From Turritopsis dohrnii (taxonomy: Eukaryota; Cnidaria; Hydrozoa; Anthoathecata; Oceaniidae): a stretch of DNA of 64,000 nucleotides. Both the position numbers and the translations under genes were made by a program. Location: NCBI GenBank assembly GCA_027922465.2, contig BQMF02000205.1, positions 434,001 to 498,000 on the forward strand, in the 5' to 3' direction. The notes below the pieces were generated by a model that ran no database searches, was not told the DNA's origin, and saw only the letters and a program-made list of their open reading frames with translations. The first letter of the stretch is position 1. The number at the start of each line of letters is the position of its first letter. Positions 23,396 to 32,649 of this stretch are shown here, piece by piece.

Positions 23396-24859
23396 GAAGT
23401 ATTCCTGCAGATGACTGTAAGACTTTCTGGATCCTTTTCAGAAAGAAATGAGTGTTAGTTCACGCTTTAAAACCATATGCATAATGCGGAATGATGTTTG
23501 CAGTATTTTACATTTTACCTTTTAGCTACGATAACTATTAAACTTTGTTGTTTCATATAAAACTTCAGTCTTGCATCAATTTAGAGATTTTTTTAAAAAG
23601 ATTTTCATTCGAAGTTGTACTCCCTAAAGCATCTTCAAGAAGCAATTAACTAATTAAAAGATTATCATGTTAAGAATAATCTGTGCTTTAAAAGGTGAAT
23701 GTGAAAGAAGTAATATTTGTTATTTCATATAAACTGCACTGTTTTGCATCATTTAGAGATTTTTTCAAAAAGTTTTTTATTCATAGTTATATTCCCTAAA
23801 GCATCTTCAAAAAGTAATAAAGTAATGAAAACTTTGTCACATTAAGTTTTGAATGGAAAATCTGTGGCGTAAATAGTAATAACTTCGAATTCATTTAATT
23901 ACATTCCCGAGAGCATCATAAACGTTAAGAGACTTTGAAAAATTTTGCCGGAGATCAAGCTTAAAAAGGAACACCGTCAGTTTAAAAATCCATTAGAGAA
24001 CACTCTTCCGTGGACGTTTCAAAATACTCCTTTTAAAACTATACAGTATGAAAATCTTTATGTTGTTTGTACCTGAACTTCATAATAAAAACTTTTACTT
24101 GGCCTTGCGAAATAATAAAAATATCTGTGTTTCCTTTTTATCGTCAGCTTGATAGTATACAAATTTTAGAATCATACAATATTTTAAATTCGACTAGTCA
24201 ATTAAAAAATTGGTCATCTATTGATTAATAAAATGGGTATAAGCTGATGAGGAAGATGAGCTGTGCTTCAAGATTCCAGAGCTTTATAAAAACAGGGTAG
24301 CTTATCTAGGAACATGAATTAAAAAATTGTATTACATTTAGAAAGACTAATAGAAACCTTACGCATTAGATCGATATAAACATACCCTATTGGTAGTCGT
24401 TCATATCTGTTTTGAAGCATCAAGAACTGCTTATTTATCACGAATGACTACTAAGAATATTAGTTTCACGTAGATTATCAGTTTGGATCATAAATGTTCT
24501 TGATTCTTTTAAGTTTTACAGCCGTACTACAACCTCTTCTATATCCATATATTCAACAAATAAACTTTCACAGATCTACGCATGCTTCTTCGCTTCCATT
24601 TTTAAAACAACTACGGAAAACGTAAGAACGTTGCATAAGACTCACATGAAACAACATTTCTACCTGGCATCTGCGATTTAGCCATATGTTAATTATTCCT
24701 TTCACTAAAGCTTATATTTTACACTTTTAGAGTCTTTTCAAGCAAAGTATTTGTATACAATGAATATAGTGTGAGTTTAGACTGTTAAATCATAAAAAGA
24801 ATGTAAGTTGGGAACATTAATGATTTGAGTGGCTATTTCCCATCGACAAAAATTGGTCT

Positions 24860-25060
24860 AGGTTTGGACAGTGAAAAAAAAAAAAAAAAACAAAAAAAAC
24901 ACGAACGGTTTCAAAGTATTCCTTGCTTACGCAGGAATACAAAAAACACGAACGGTTTCAAAGTATTCCTTGCTTACGCAGGAATACAAAAAAACACGAA
25001 CGGTTTCAAAGTATTCCTTGCTTACGCAGGAATACAACAAACAAGATGCCCTTGCAGGCA
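24860..25060 (+). repeat. Expanded module: A-tract, three tandem hairpins, then TGCC hairpin
   Basis: AGGTTTGGACAGTG and a long A-tract are followed by three 47-48 base units ACACGAACGGTTTCAAA plus a hairpin with stem GTATTCCT/AGGAATAC (24916-24940, 24963-24987, 25011-25035). Then ACAAGA leads to TGCC-CTTGCA-GGCA at 25047-25060. Read as protein, the units repeat FKVFLAYAGIQ, but the frame is probably incidental. Confidence 0.75.
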
Positions 25061-26474
25061 TAAGGATTTCTGCAAAATCAGCTGAAGTATGAAAAAAGAA
25101 AGACTACGACATTCTTGAAATTTAAGAAAAGTTTAATCTGCAATATATATTTATTAAATTTCTGATCATGTACTCCCTAAAAATCTGGAAAAACATAATT
25201 GTCACTATGGAAAACTTTATAGCAATAAACGTCAATAAACTTGATTATATCTGAATGACATAAGTTCTTTATTTTGTTGGTACGAAATGATATTAAGTAT
25301 TCAGTGATCAATTCTGATAAGACAATGAGTATGCATGTAAGTCAATGTAAATGTTATGAATTTAAATATGTACTGTCAATCTTCCTAACAGAATTCCTAA
25401 GGACAAAAAGAAAAGCGTAGATTTTAATGATACGAAATACATCCATATACATACAAAATCAACATACATAACTGAAACTTAAACTTAAAAACTTAGAAAC
25501 TTAAAAAAAACATTAAATTTTTAATTACGCATACACCCCAGGAAATTATTAAAGCATAGCTGACACAATATGAAACTTACGTTAACTGCCAATAAACTTA
25601 ATGAACAAAAGAACAATAAATTTAAATAGATGCTGTAAGATATCACAGTGATTACGTAAGTCTTTCAATATATACGGTCAATCTTCCTAATAACGAAAAG
25701 GCTTCCCAAACAAAAAAAATAAACAAAGATTTGGATTATGTAAATATGTGATTTAAATTAGCTAACATAACTGAAAGCAGTTAAAATTTAAATACAGTCA
25801 AGATAAGTTTCCTATTTGCTATCGTAAGTAGGAAGTCCCATTCCTAATTAAGGGCATTGATAATAATACAGCCAAGAACTATACAAGTAAATATGCTAAC
25901 ATAGCTAGAGAAATATCAAACATAAAATGATGCAGGCAGAGGTTAGACAGATATTCTTGTTGTTGGAGCTGAAGAGGAAACTGAGCTGAGCTGTACGTAT
26001 CCAGAACTTAAAAGGCATTACAGCCCACATATGAAACAAACGAGCTTTTGTATTTAGAAAAGCTTAAAAGAATACCAGACATTTTCAAAAAAAATAAAAA
26101 CCTTTCCTTTTTGACACACTGTTTTTATAAAACATTGAGAACTTGTTTTTAAAAAAGAATGAACACAGTATAATCTTTGTAAGATAATCATAAATTTCTA
26201 CCCTCTACTCTTGGTCTTGGAACTGTAAATCTATTCAACATTGATCAATCAACTTTTGGAAGTTTCTTCGGTCACGCTGTAGTGTACCATTTTGCGAACG
26301 GCGTGCAAATGTAAGTCGAAAAATACCCGGATGATCACATGGTGAAAATTCAAGCCAATAAACTAGCGCTACTAAAGTTAATTAGCACCCTTGCGAAATA
26401 GTGGTGCGTTATGCACCAATGAACATTAAGACGGCTTTTGTATGAACCAATCAAATTTGAGAAACAAATATGAC

Positions 26475-26527
26475 TAGGTTTGGACAGTAAGATGAAAAAA
26501 AAAAAAAACAAGATGCCCTACCGGGCA
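26475..26527 (+). repeat. AGGTTTGGACAG / A-tract / TGCCC hairpin module
   Basis: AGGTTTGGACAGTAAGATG, A-tract, ACAAGA, hairpin TGCCC-TACC-GGGCA at 26514-26527, then GAAGGATTTCTGCA. The upstream 150 bases (CACATGG, AGCCAATAAACTA, GACGGCTTTT) match those before the module at 27697, so these two units form a subfamily. Confidence 0.7.
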
Positions 26528-27696
26528 GAAGGATTTCTGCAAGCTTTGCTGCTGAAAATGCCACAAAAATGCAACACTAGCACACTAGTCCTGCAAAACT
26601 AAGACAGTCACATCATTCAGCTCGAGAAGCATCAGCATTAAATAAACAAAAATATTGATGCGACTGACAATGTTTTCGTCAAGAAAGTCAGCCTACCATA
26701 ACATAAAACAGGGGCTTTTCTTTATGCTATCGCGGAGATCATTTATGAAGATCTGTTTTTTTGTACGAATAAGCTGAATGATTGTTACTGGATATTTGCC
26801 ACCCACGTACTCCAAAAAAGTGCATCGACACAATACCAAACTTTAATTTAACCACATTAAATATAACGAATCCTATAAAAAGATTGTGTATACTGGCGGT
26901 AACCAACATATCGTTTGGGCAGCACAAACTAATATATAAAGTTTCTATATTGATCTCTCCTCAGAATGAAAAATATAAATATCACAATAATAATTACTTA
27001 GAAATTAAAGCTCATATCTAATCTAAAAGTTAAAAAAATACAACATACGTAGGGAGAAAAGAGATAAGCTGATATAGCCAGAATACATCCAAAAATTGCT
27101 ACTAAATATAGTATAAATAGCTGTATAAAGTGCATATGTTGGTGATGTTGGGGAGGAGCTGAAAGGAAGCTAAGCTGAGCTTTAAAAATCCAAAAGCTTC
27201 TAAAAATTGACTTCAAACATGCATACACATACAAAATACACGAAGGTCTTTCATATTTAAAAAGGCTTGGAGCAAAAATAAAACAAGAAATACCTTTTCT
27301 TCCACACACCATGTATTGGCACTGTTTTCATATTTTAAACTTCAAGAAAACTTCTTTCAAAAAACAGAATAACCACACTGTAATTTAATTTTGTGAACAT
27401 GATAAGTTCCCAACAGTAATGCAATTCTTTATAAAAATTATAAGCTGTATTAACTTCTTTTAAAGCCATATTTCCATCAAAGAAACTTTTAGCAAACTAC
27501 ACACGTTTTTTCGCTGCCATTTTTAAAACGTTTTGTGGACGATCACATGGCATGGCGAAAATCAGCCAATAAACTATCGCTATTGAAGTTAGGGTGGCTA
27601 TATTAGCACCCTTTCGTAGAAATCGGGCATTATGTACCAATCACGATTGAGACGGCTTTTTTATGAACCAATCAAATTGGAGAAACAAATATGACT

Positions 27697-27805
27697 AGGT
27701 TTGGACAGTAAGATGAAAAAAAAAAAAAAAAACAAAGACGATCGTAAAGGCTTTCTTGCTTACGCAGAAATCCAAAAAAACCAAAACAAGATGCCCTACC
27801 GGGCA
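27697..27805 (+). repeat. Composite module: both hairpin types in series
   Basis: AGGTTTGGACAGTAAGATG and an A-tract are followed by a CTTTCTTGCTTACGCAGAAA hairpin (27749-27773) and then TGCCC-TACC-GGGCA (27792-27805). It shows that the two hairpin types belong to one modular cassette. Confidence 0.7.
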
Positions 27806-27902
27806 GAAGTATTCCTGCAGATGACTGGAAGACTTTCTAGAAAGATTTCAGAAAGAACTGATATTAGTTCACGCTTTAAAAAGATATGCATAATGCAGAA
27901 TG

Positions 27903-30900
27903 ATAATAATAATAATAATAATAATAATGGTATATTTGCCTCTTCCAATGAATACAATTGGCTCTTCGTGCATTAAATCAAAATATAAAACCTATGAAAT
28001 ATGTATAATTTATTAGCATAAATAAATAATTAAAAAATGTTATATACATTTAAAAAAAAAAAAAAAAAAATTAAATAAAAATACTATACTGATACTGATA
28101 CTATATACACACATGAACATTCGATGGAGAAATCGCGTAGAGAAATAAGCCTAATGGTTTCGAAATAGGAACGTAAACAAACAAGAAGCTAGTCGTACTG
28201 GAATGGGGGAGTAACTGACCTGCTTTTTCTTTGTTACTTGTTCATTATCGCAAAGCCAATCGAATAGAGAATACGACTAAGACAAACGAGTTTGTGCCTT
28301 ATCCATAAAATACTTTTTCGTTTTATTCCTAAATATGTTTTCGTTTTCAATTTCTCTCAAATTTCTTGGAAGTTCATTAAATAATTTAACTGCTCTGTTA
28401 GTAAAGGTATGTTTATGACCTTTTTCACGGATTTTCAAACCATCATTATTGCACGCTCGTGGAAGACGCTTTCTTTCGAAGTTCAACTTCATATATTCCG
28501 GAAATGCTGTTCTGTGGATGGATTGGTGACATAACATGACTAGTCTCGACTCAACACGTTCGGAAACTGGTAACCATCCAAGTGAAATTGTATCTTTCGT
28601 TGACGAATAACGACGTAGGACAAATGCTGCCGCTGAGTTTAAAACTTTCTGGAGCCTTCGTTGTTGGTTGAGCGACAGTGGATCAAAAACTGAGTTACAG
28701 TAATCGATTTTTGATAAAACGAGAGATTCGGCTAGTCTTTTGCGTAAATATTTGGTAGCAATGTTTTTTAGCTTTCGCAGTATCGAGATTGTTGAGTAAC
28801 ATGATTTGGTCACCTCTGTAATGTGAGTGTCCCAATTTAACTGCTGTTGGAATTTTACTCCAAGAATTTTACTGGAATCGGTTCTTTCCAGTGTAGTCTT
28901 TCCATCTGGACACAGTTGAAACGCTGTATGTCGAAGCCTTGAACGATTAGTAGTGAAAATCATAAACGTCGTTTTGTCCGGGTTGAATAGGAGATTCTTT
29001 TGTTTTGACCAGTTATATATTTCATTCAACGTTTTTTGAATATGTTCAATAGTGCTTTCGATGTTGGCAGGTTTGCAACTTTTGTAAATATTTGAATCGT
29101 CAGCATACTGTACACACGTACAGTTCTCACAATTTTCATTCATATCACTAACATAGATATTAAACAGGATCGGACCCAGGATGGAACCTTGTGGAACACC
29201 GAAGCCAACTGATTCACATGGTGACAAATTGTCATCTATTTGGACATATTGCAGCCTTCCTGTCAGATAACTGGTGATGAGTTTTAATACGTCTTTTGAC
29301 ACATTCAGCGAATATAACTTTTTTATCAGGGTGGGATAGTCCACTGTGTCAAAAGCTTTGCTGTAATCAGTTAGCACTGCTACTGTTATTTCTCCCTTGT
29401 CAAGATTATTCAAAATATCGTCTCTCATCTTTAGTAATAGTGTGTTGGTTGAATGATGTTTTCTAAATCCGGATTGCGTTCTCGAGTAAATACATTGATC
29501 TTCTATGTAATTTGTAAGTTGTTTCATAATTATCCTTTCAAATACTTTAGAGAAAATGGGTAAAATGGAAATGGGACGAAAATCTTTACTTTCAGTTGGA
29601 TTTTCGTTTTTTGGGATAGGACAAACTTTTCCGATTTTCCATTGTTCTGGAAACACTGCTTTTTCGATCGAATTGTTGATAATAGCAGTCAATGGAGATG
29701 CGATTGTACCAGCGACTAGTTTTATAATGTTTATTGGTATATTATCTGCACCCGTTGAACAGTCATTTCGTATACTCTTGATCTCACCTAGCACTTGATC
29801 GTAGTTAACTTTCTGAAGCTTGAATGGTGTTTTATTTGGCGAAGTAGGAGGAAAAGATTGGATCAGCTCGTCAATTTCTTGCTTAGTTGTTGGTAGTTTT
29901 CCGGTGAGATTTTCAGCCATGGTGGTGTAATATCTATTTAACTTTACTGGATCAAAGTCTACTCGTTTTTTGTTTGGGTCTAAAATTCGATAAATGGTTT
30001 GCCAGATCTCCTTTGGGCGTTTCGAAGAGAGAGCTTTACGGTAAAAGTTCCTTTTAGTTCTCCGAATAGTAGATTTCAATTTGTTACGAAACTCTCGGAA
30101 GCGTTTCCAGTCTGTTTCATCTCCCGTCTGGTGACATTTAAACCGGTATTCGCGACAATGTCGTTGAAGTGATATTGTATCAAGATCTTTTAGCCACGGG
30201 GCACTTGGACGTGTAACCTTAACCCTTTTGAGTGGGGCATGTCGCTCAAGCTCTTGGAGTATGAGAGTGTTGAGTATGTCTACTTGATCGGAAGGGTCAT
30301 CAAAAGCATAAACCGTCGAAAATGGTAAACTGCTGAATGAATCAACAAAGCTCATTTGATCGAAGTCTTTCATCGAACGTAGGATTTTAAATCTGGGTTC
30401 AAACATTTTGGCTTTTGCATCAATAATAGCGTATACACAATCATGATCACTAACTTCAGGGCAGGGTATTACTCCTGTAAGTTTTACTTTCCTTTCGATA
30501 TTAGTCATAATGTGGTCGAGAACAGCTTCTCCTCTTGTTGGTTGGTTGATGTGTTGTTTAAAGCCATGTCCTTGTAGGATGTCGTGGTATTGTTTGTAAG
30601 ATGGACATTCTGTGTTTACTGTGTTGATGTTCATGTCCCCACATAGTACGATGGCACCGTCCCATTTTGATTCAATTTGCGCAAACACGTTGTCAAGTTT
30701 GCTGAGCCGTTCAGCCTTTGATGCATCATTAAAGTTGTCCTGGTAACAGGTTCCAAGCAAAATTGCGGAGTTTTTATTTCTATAGGTTAGTTCAATCCAG
30801 GCGTGTTCAATGCTAGGTTCAATGTTCATAATATCTTTGCGTAACTTGAATTTGTAACAGTTTTTTACGTATATAGCAACTCCACCGCCACGTCTAACAT

Positions 30901-31010
30901 CTCGATTTCTGAATAAAGCTTCATAACCTTCAAGTTTCACGTAATCTAACATCAACTTATCATTTTTTAACCATGTCTCTGATACAGTAACGATATCGAA
31001 ATCATAGTTG
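27903..31010 (-). mobile_element. 5'-truncated LINE (non-LTR retrotransposon) inserted in an array unit
   Basis: The element runs on the minus strand. Its 3' end is an (ATT)n tail, seen as AATAATAAT at 27903-27928. Its 5' end is cut inside the endonuclease domain near 31010. The left flank GCATAATGCAGAATGA and the right flank GCGGTATTTTACATTTTACC are contiguous in the array units near 19830-19880, so the empty site can be read in this same window. The intact frame suggests a young insertion. An A-tract at about 28052-28070 lies in the 3' UTR. Confidence 0.85.
28277..30955 (-). CDS. LINE ORF2: APE-type endonuclease and reverse transcriptase, intact from the truncation on
   Basis: An 892-codon frame without stops. 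The start given is the first ATG pair of the open part; upstream bases to 31010 continue the frame (a TVSETWL motif), so the true N-terminus is lost by truncation. The endonuclease half has RRGGGVAIYV, GDMNIN, LDHIMTN and VSDHDCV (the SDH active-site motif). The reverse transcriptase has DFRPISILPIFSKVFE, AFDTVD, GVPQGSILGPILF and the catalytic VQYADDSN, followed by the usual LGWLPVSERVESRL C-terminal region. Such proteins nick the target and copy their RNA in place. The clade is jockey/CR1-like by style; a tree would be needed to decide. Confidence 0.92.
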   Translation of the reverse strand: MMLDYVKLEGYEALFRNRDVRRGGGVAIYVKNCYKFKLRKDIMNIEPSIEHAWIELTYRNKNSAILLGTCYQDNFNDASKAERLSKLDNVFAQIESKWDGAIVLCGDMNINTVNTECPSYKQYHDILQGHGFKQHINQPTRGEAVLDHIMTNIERKVKLTGVIPCPEVSDHDCVYAIIDAKAKMFEPRFKILRSMKDFDQMSFVDSFSSLPFSTVYAFDDPSDQVDILNTLILQELERHAPLKRVKVTRPSAPWLKDLDTISLQRHCREYRFKCHQTGDETDWKRFREFRNKLKSTIRRTKRNFYRKALSSKRPKEIWQTIYRILDPNKKRVDFDPVKLNRYYTTMAENLTGKLPTTKQEIDELIQSFPPTSPNKTPFKLQKVNYDQVLGEIKSIRNDCSTGADNIPINIIKLVAGTIASPLTAIINNSIEKAVFPEQWKIGKVCPIPKNENPTESKDFRPISILPIFSKVFERIIMKQLTNYIEDQCIYSRTQSGFRKHHSTNTLLLKMRDDILNNLDKGEITVAVLTDYSKAFDTVDYPTLIKKLYSLNVSKDVLKLITSYLTGRLQYVQIDDNLSPCESVGFGVPQGSILGPILFNIYVSDMNENCENCTCVQYADDSNIYKSCKPANIESTIEHIQKTLNEIYNWSKQKNLLFNPDKTTFMIFTTNRSRLRHTAFQLCPDGKTTLERTDSSKILGVKFQQQLNWDTHITEVTKSCYSTISILRKLKNIATKYLRKRLAESLVLSKIDYCNSVFDPLSLNQQRRLQKVLNSAAAFVLRRYSSTKDTISLGWLPVSERVESRLVMLCHQSIHRTAFPEYMKLNFERKRLPRACNNDGLKIREKGHKHTFTNRAVKLFNELPRNLREIENENIFRNKTKKYFMDKAQTRLS

Positions 31011-31390
31011 CGGTATTTTACATTTTACCTTTTAGCAACGATAACAATTAAACTTTGTTGTCTCATATAAAACTTCAGTCTTGCTTCAATTTAGAGATTT
31101 TTTATAAAAGATTTTAAATCAAAGTTGTATTCCCTAAAGAATCTTCAAGAAGTAATTAAGTAATAAAAAGAAAAGTCTGTGCTTAAAAAGTAATAACTTC
31201 GAATTCATTTAACTACATTCCCGAGAGCATCATAAAAGTTAAGAGACTTTGAAAAATTTTGCCGGAGATCAAGCTTAAAAAGGAACACCGTCTGTTTAAA
31301 AATCCATTAGAGAACACTCTTCCGTGGACGTTTCAAAATACTCCTTTTAAAACTATACAGTATGAAAATCTTTATGTTTGGACAGTAAAA
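31011..31390 (+). repeat. Partial array unit, landmark GCCGGAGATC at 31261
   Basis: It continues the unit interrupted by the LINE: TTTTACCTTTTAGCAACG, then the landmark, then TATACAGTATGAAAATC. At 31374 it jumps straight to TTTGGACAG, skipping about 900 bases present in the other units, so it is an internally deleted unit. Confidence 0.75.
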
Positions 31391-31499
31391 AAACAAAAAA
31401 AAAAAAAAAAACACGAACGGTTTCAAAGTATTCCTTGCTTACGCAGGAATACAAAAAACACGAACGGTTTCAAAGTATTCCTTGCTTACGCAGGAATAC
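31375..31499 (+). repeat. TTTGGACAG / A-tract / two tandem hairpins
   Basis: After GTTTGGACAGTA and an A-tract come two copies of ACACGAACGGTTTCAAA plus hairpin GTATTCCT/AGGAATAC (31428-31452 and 31475-31499). This is the rightmost module. Confidence 0.7.
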
Positions 31500-31749
31500 A
31501 AAAACACAATCGTAATGACAGAACATTGACAAAACTCCTCTGGCTAATTCACAACAGTTATTCTTTATTTATCCAGCATACTAACTGTCTTTTAACTAAA
31601 TAGATCTATAATATTTTAACTTTGGTTTAACTTCAAACAAAGAGAATATACCTTTCATACCAATTCACATCATCATGTTAGTAAACAACAACATCTTCTG
31701 CAGCCATTTTCAAACCATTATAAATTCTTTACTTTCTATATTTCAAAAT

Positions 31750-32055
31750 AATAATACTTTGTTTACCTTCCAGCACACTTTCCTACTGTAAACATATACT
31801 TAAAATACTTTCTTCTGCTATTTGTTTTCCACTGAAATTACGCTACCATTTTTATAAACTGAAAGACATAAAACTGCTTTTATGCTTATATGCGAAAACT
31901 TTCTGTATTTTCCAGTAGATTTTGTACTGTAAACGCTGTTAATACCTCTGCAAACTTTCTTTACTTTCCAGCAAGTTTCTACTGTACATCCATCCATATT
32001 TTCTACTGCAAACATGTACATACTAAATATACTTTCATTCTGCCATGTTGCAATG
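31750..32055. repeat. Weak TTTCCAGCA / TTTCTACTGTAAAC repeats
   Basis: Words such as TTTCCAGCA, TTTTCCAGTAG, TACTGTAAAC and ACTGCAAACATG recur about every 70-100 bases, an old diverged tandem repeat. No gene was seen. Confidence 0.35.
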
Positions 32056-32279
32056 TTTTAAATTTATTTACATAAATTAGACTTCTTCATTTGCTAGAAC
32101 TGTTTTAATGTTGAATGTAATGTAAATCTTTTGTTAATAATAAGCCTTTTATGCATTTTAAGTAACGTAAATAAACTCACCAAACTTTGCATTACCATGA
32201 ATAATCATCGTGAATAATAATTTAGCAACGGATTCTGTTGCTATCGACTTTTGATTTTCGGCAACTAATCAAAATGGTG

Positions 32280-32494
32280 AAAAAAGAATTTCTTGCGCTC
32301 TGATTGGTTTAAAAAACGTCAGTTAAATTAAACATCCCACTTAGATTACTGTAACATTAAAAAAACGCTCTCGCCATTACGTGGTTTTACGACGAAAAGG
32401 GAACAAATAAGAAGGTTTTGACCGTTAAAAAAAACTAAATCCATTACTCTCTGAAATAAAAGTGGTATGCACAACGCGATGTAGTATAATAAGA
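32280..32494 (-). mobile_element. Helitron 5' part, minus orientation
   Basis: The complement of the right edge begins TCTTATTATACTACATCGCG and continues with CCACTTTTATTTCAGAGAGT, matching the 5' ends of the Helitrons at 13829 and 46605-47740. It abuts another Helitron 3' end at 32495. The left boundary is blurred by divergence. Confidence 0.55.
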
Positions 32495-32645
32495 CTAGTA
32501 ACCCGGGTAAACATTTTTACCGAGTTTAGCTTCGAAAAGGATGTGTCCAAATCCTGCGTTCCCTCGTGACGAAAATTGTAACTACGGAATTGCAAACGGA
32601 AAGCCGTATACTAGCAATCCGGGTAAAAATTTTTCACCAGCTTTA
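32495..32645 (-). mobile_element. Helitron 3' ends, two in a row, minus orientation
   Basis: CTAGTAACCCGGGTAAAC at 32495 and CTAGCAATCCGGGTAAAA at 32611 are each the complement of a Helitron 3' end with its hairpin (for example GGTAAAAATGTTTACC). Each is preceded by A. Two ends about 116 bases apart mean nested or tandem truncated copies. Confidence 0.65.
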
Positions 32646-32649
32646 ATCA

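Larger units (their letters stand above)
18535..25060 (+). repeat. Four close tandem copies of a 1.5-2.1 kb unit
   Basis: The landmark GCCGGAGATCAAGCTTAAAA occurs at 18779, 20858, 22427 and 23947 (spacings 2079, 1569 and 1520). Each unit then shares TATACAGTATGAAAATC, TCTACGCATGCTTCTTCGC and the TCTAGGTTTGGACAG module about 900 bases later. The first spacing is longer because of about 660 extra bases at 19945-20605, rich in GATAT words. Units 3 and 4 carry an additional partly duplicated 150-300 base segment. No shared protein frame is seen. Confidence 0.85.
11028..31505 (+). repeat. Dispersed/tandem array of related 1.2-2.1 kb units with terminal hairpin modules
   Basis: Units share an internal segment (gagct-gaagaggaaact-gagctgagc followed by ccagagctt) at about 12150, 19085, 21150, 22730, 24245, 25965 and 27150. 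Many carry the module TAGGTTTGGACAG, A-tract, hairpin. The units between 18.5 and 25 kb are close to one another; those at 11-12.8 kb, 25.1-26.6 kb and 26.6-27.9 kb are diverged relatives. No long reading frame is conserved across units. It could be an amplified non-coding gene family, a satellite derived from a transposon, or both. The array is interrupted by a Helitron, Harbinger remnants and a LINE. Confidence 0.65.

Noticed and set aside
24916..25035. CRISPR array (short repeats with palindromes)
   Set aside because: The three units are tandem without variable spacers, and the surroundings are animal DNA with spliced genes.
24825..25092. Possible small protein with repeated FKVFLAYAGIQ
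   Set aside because: The repeat is better explained by the DNA hairpin, whose changes are paired in the stem and not synonymous. Other modules break the frame.
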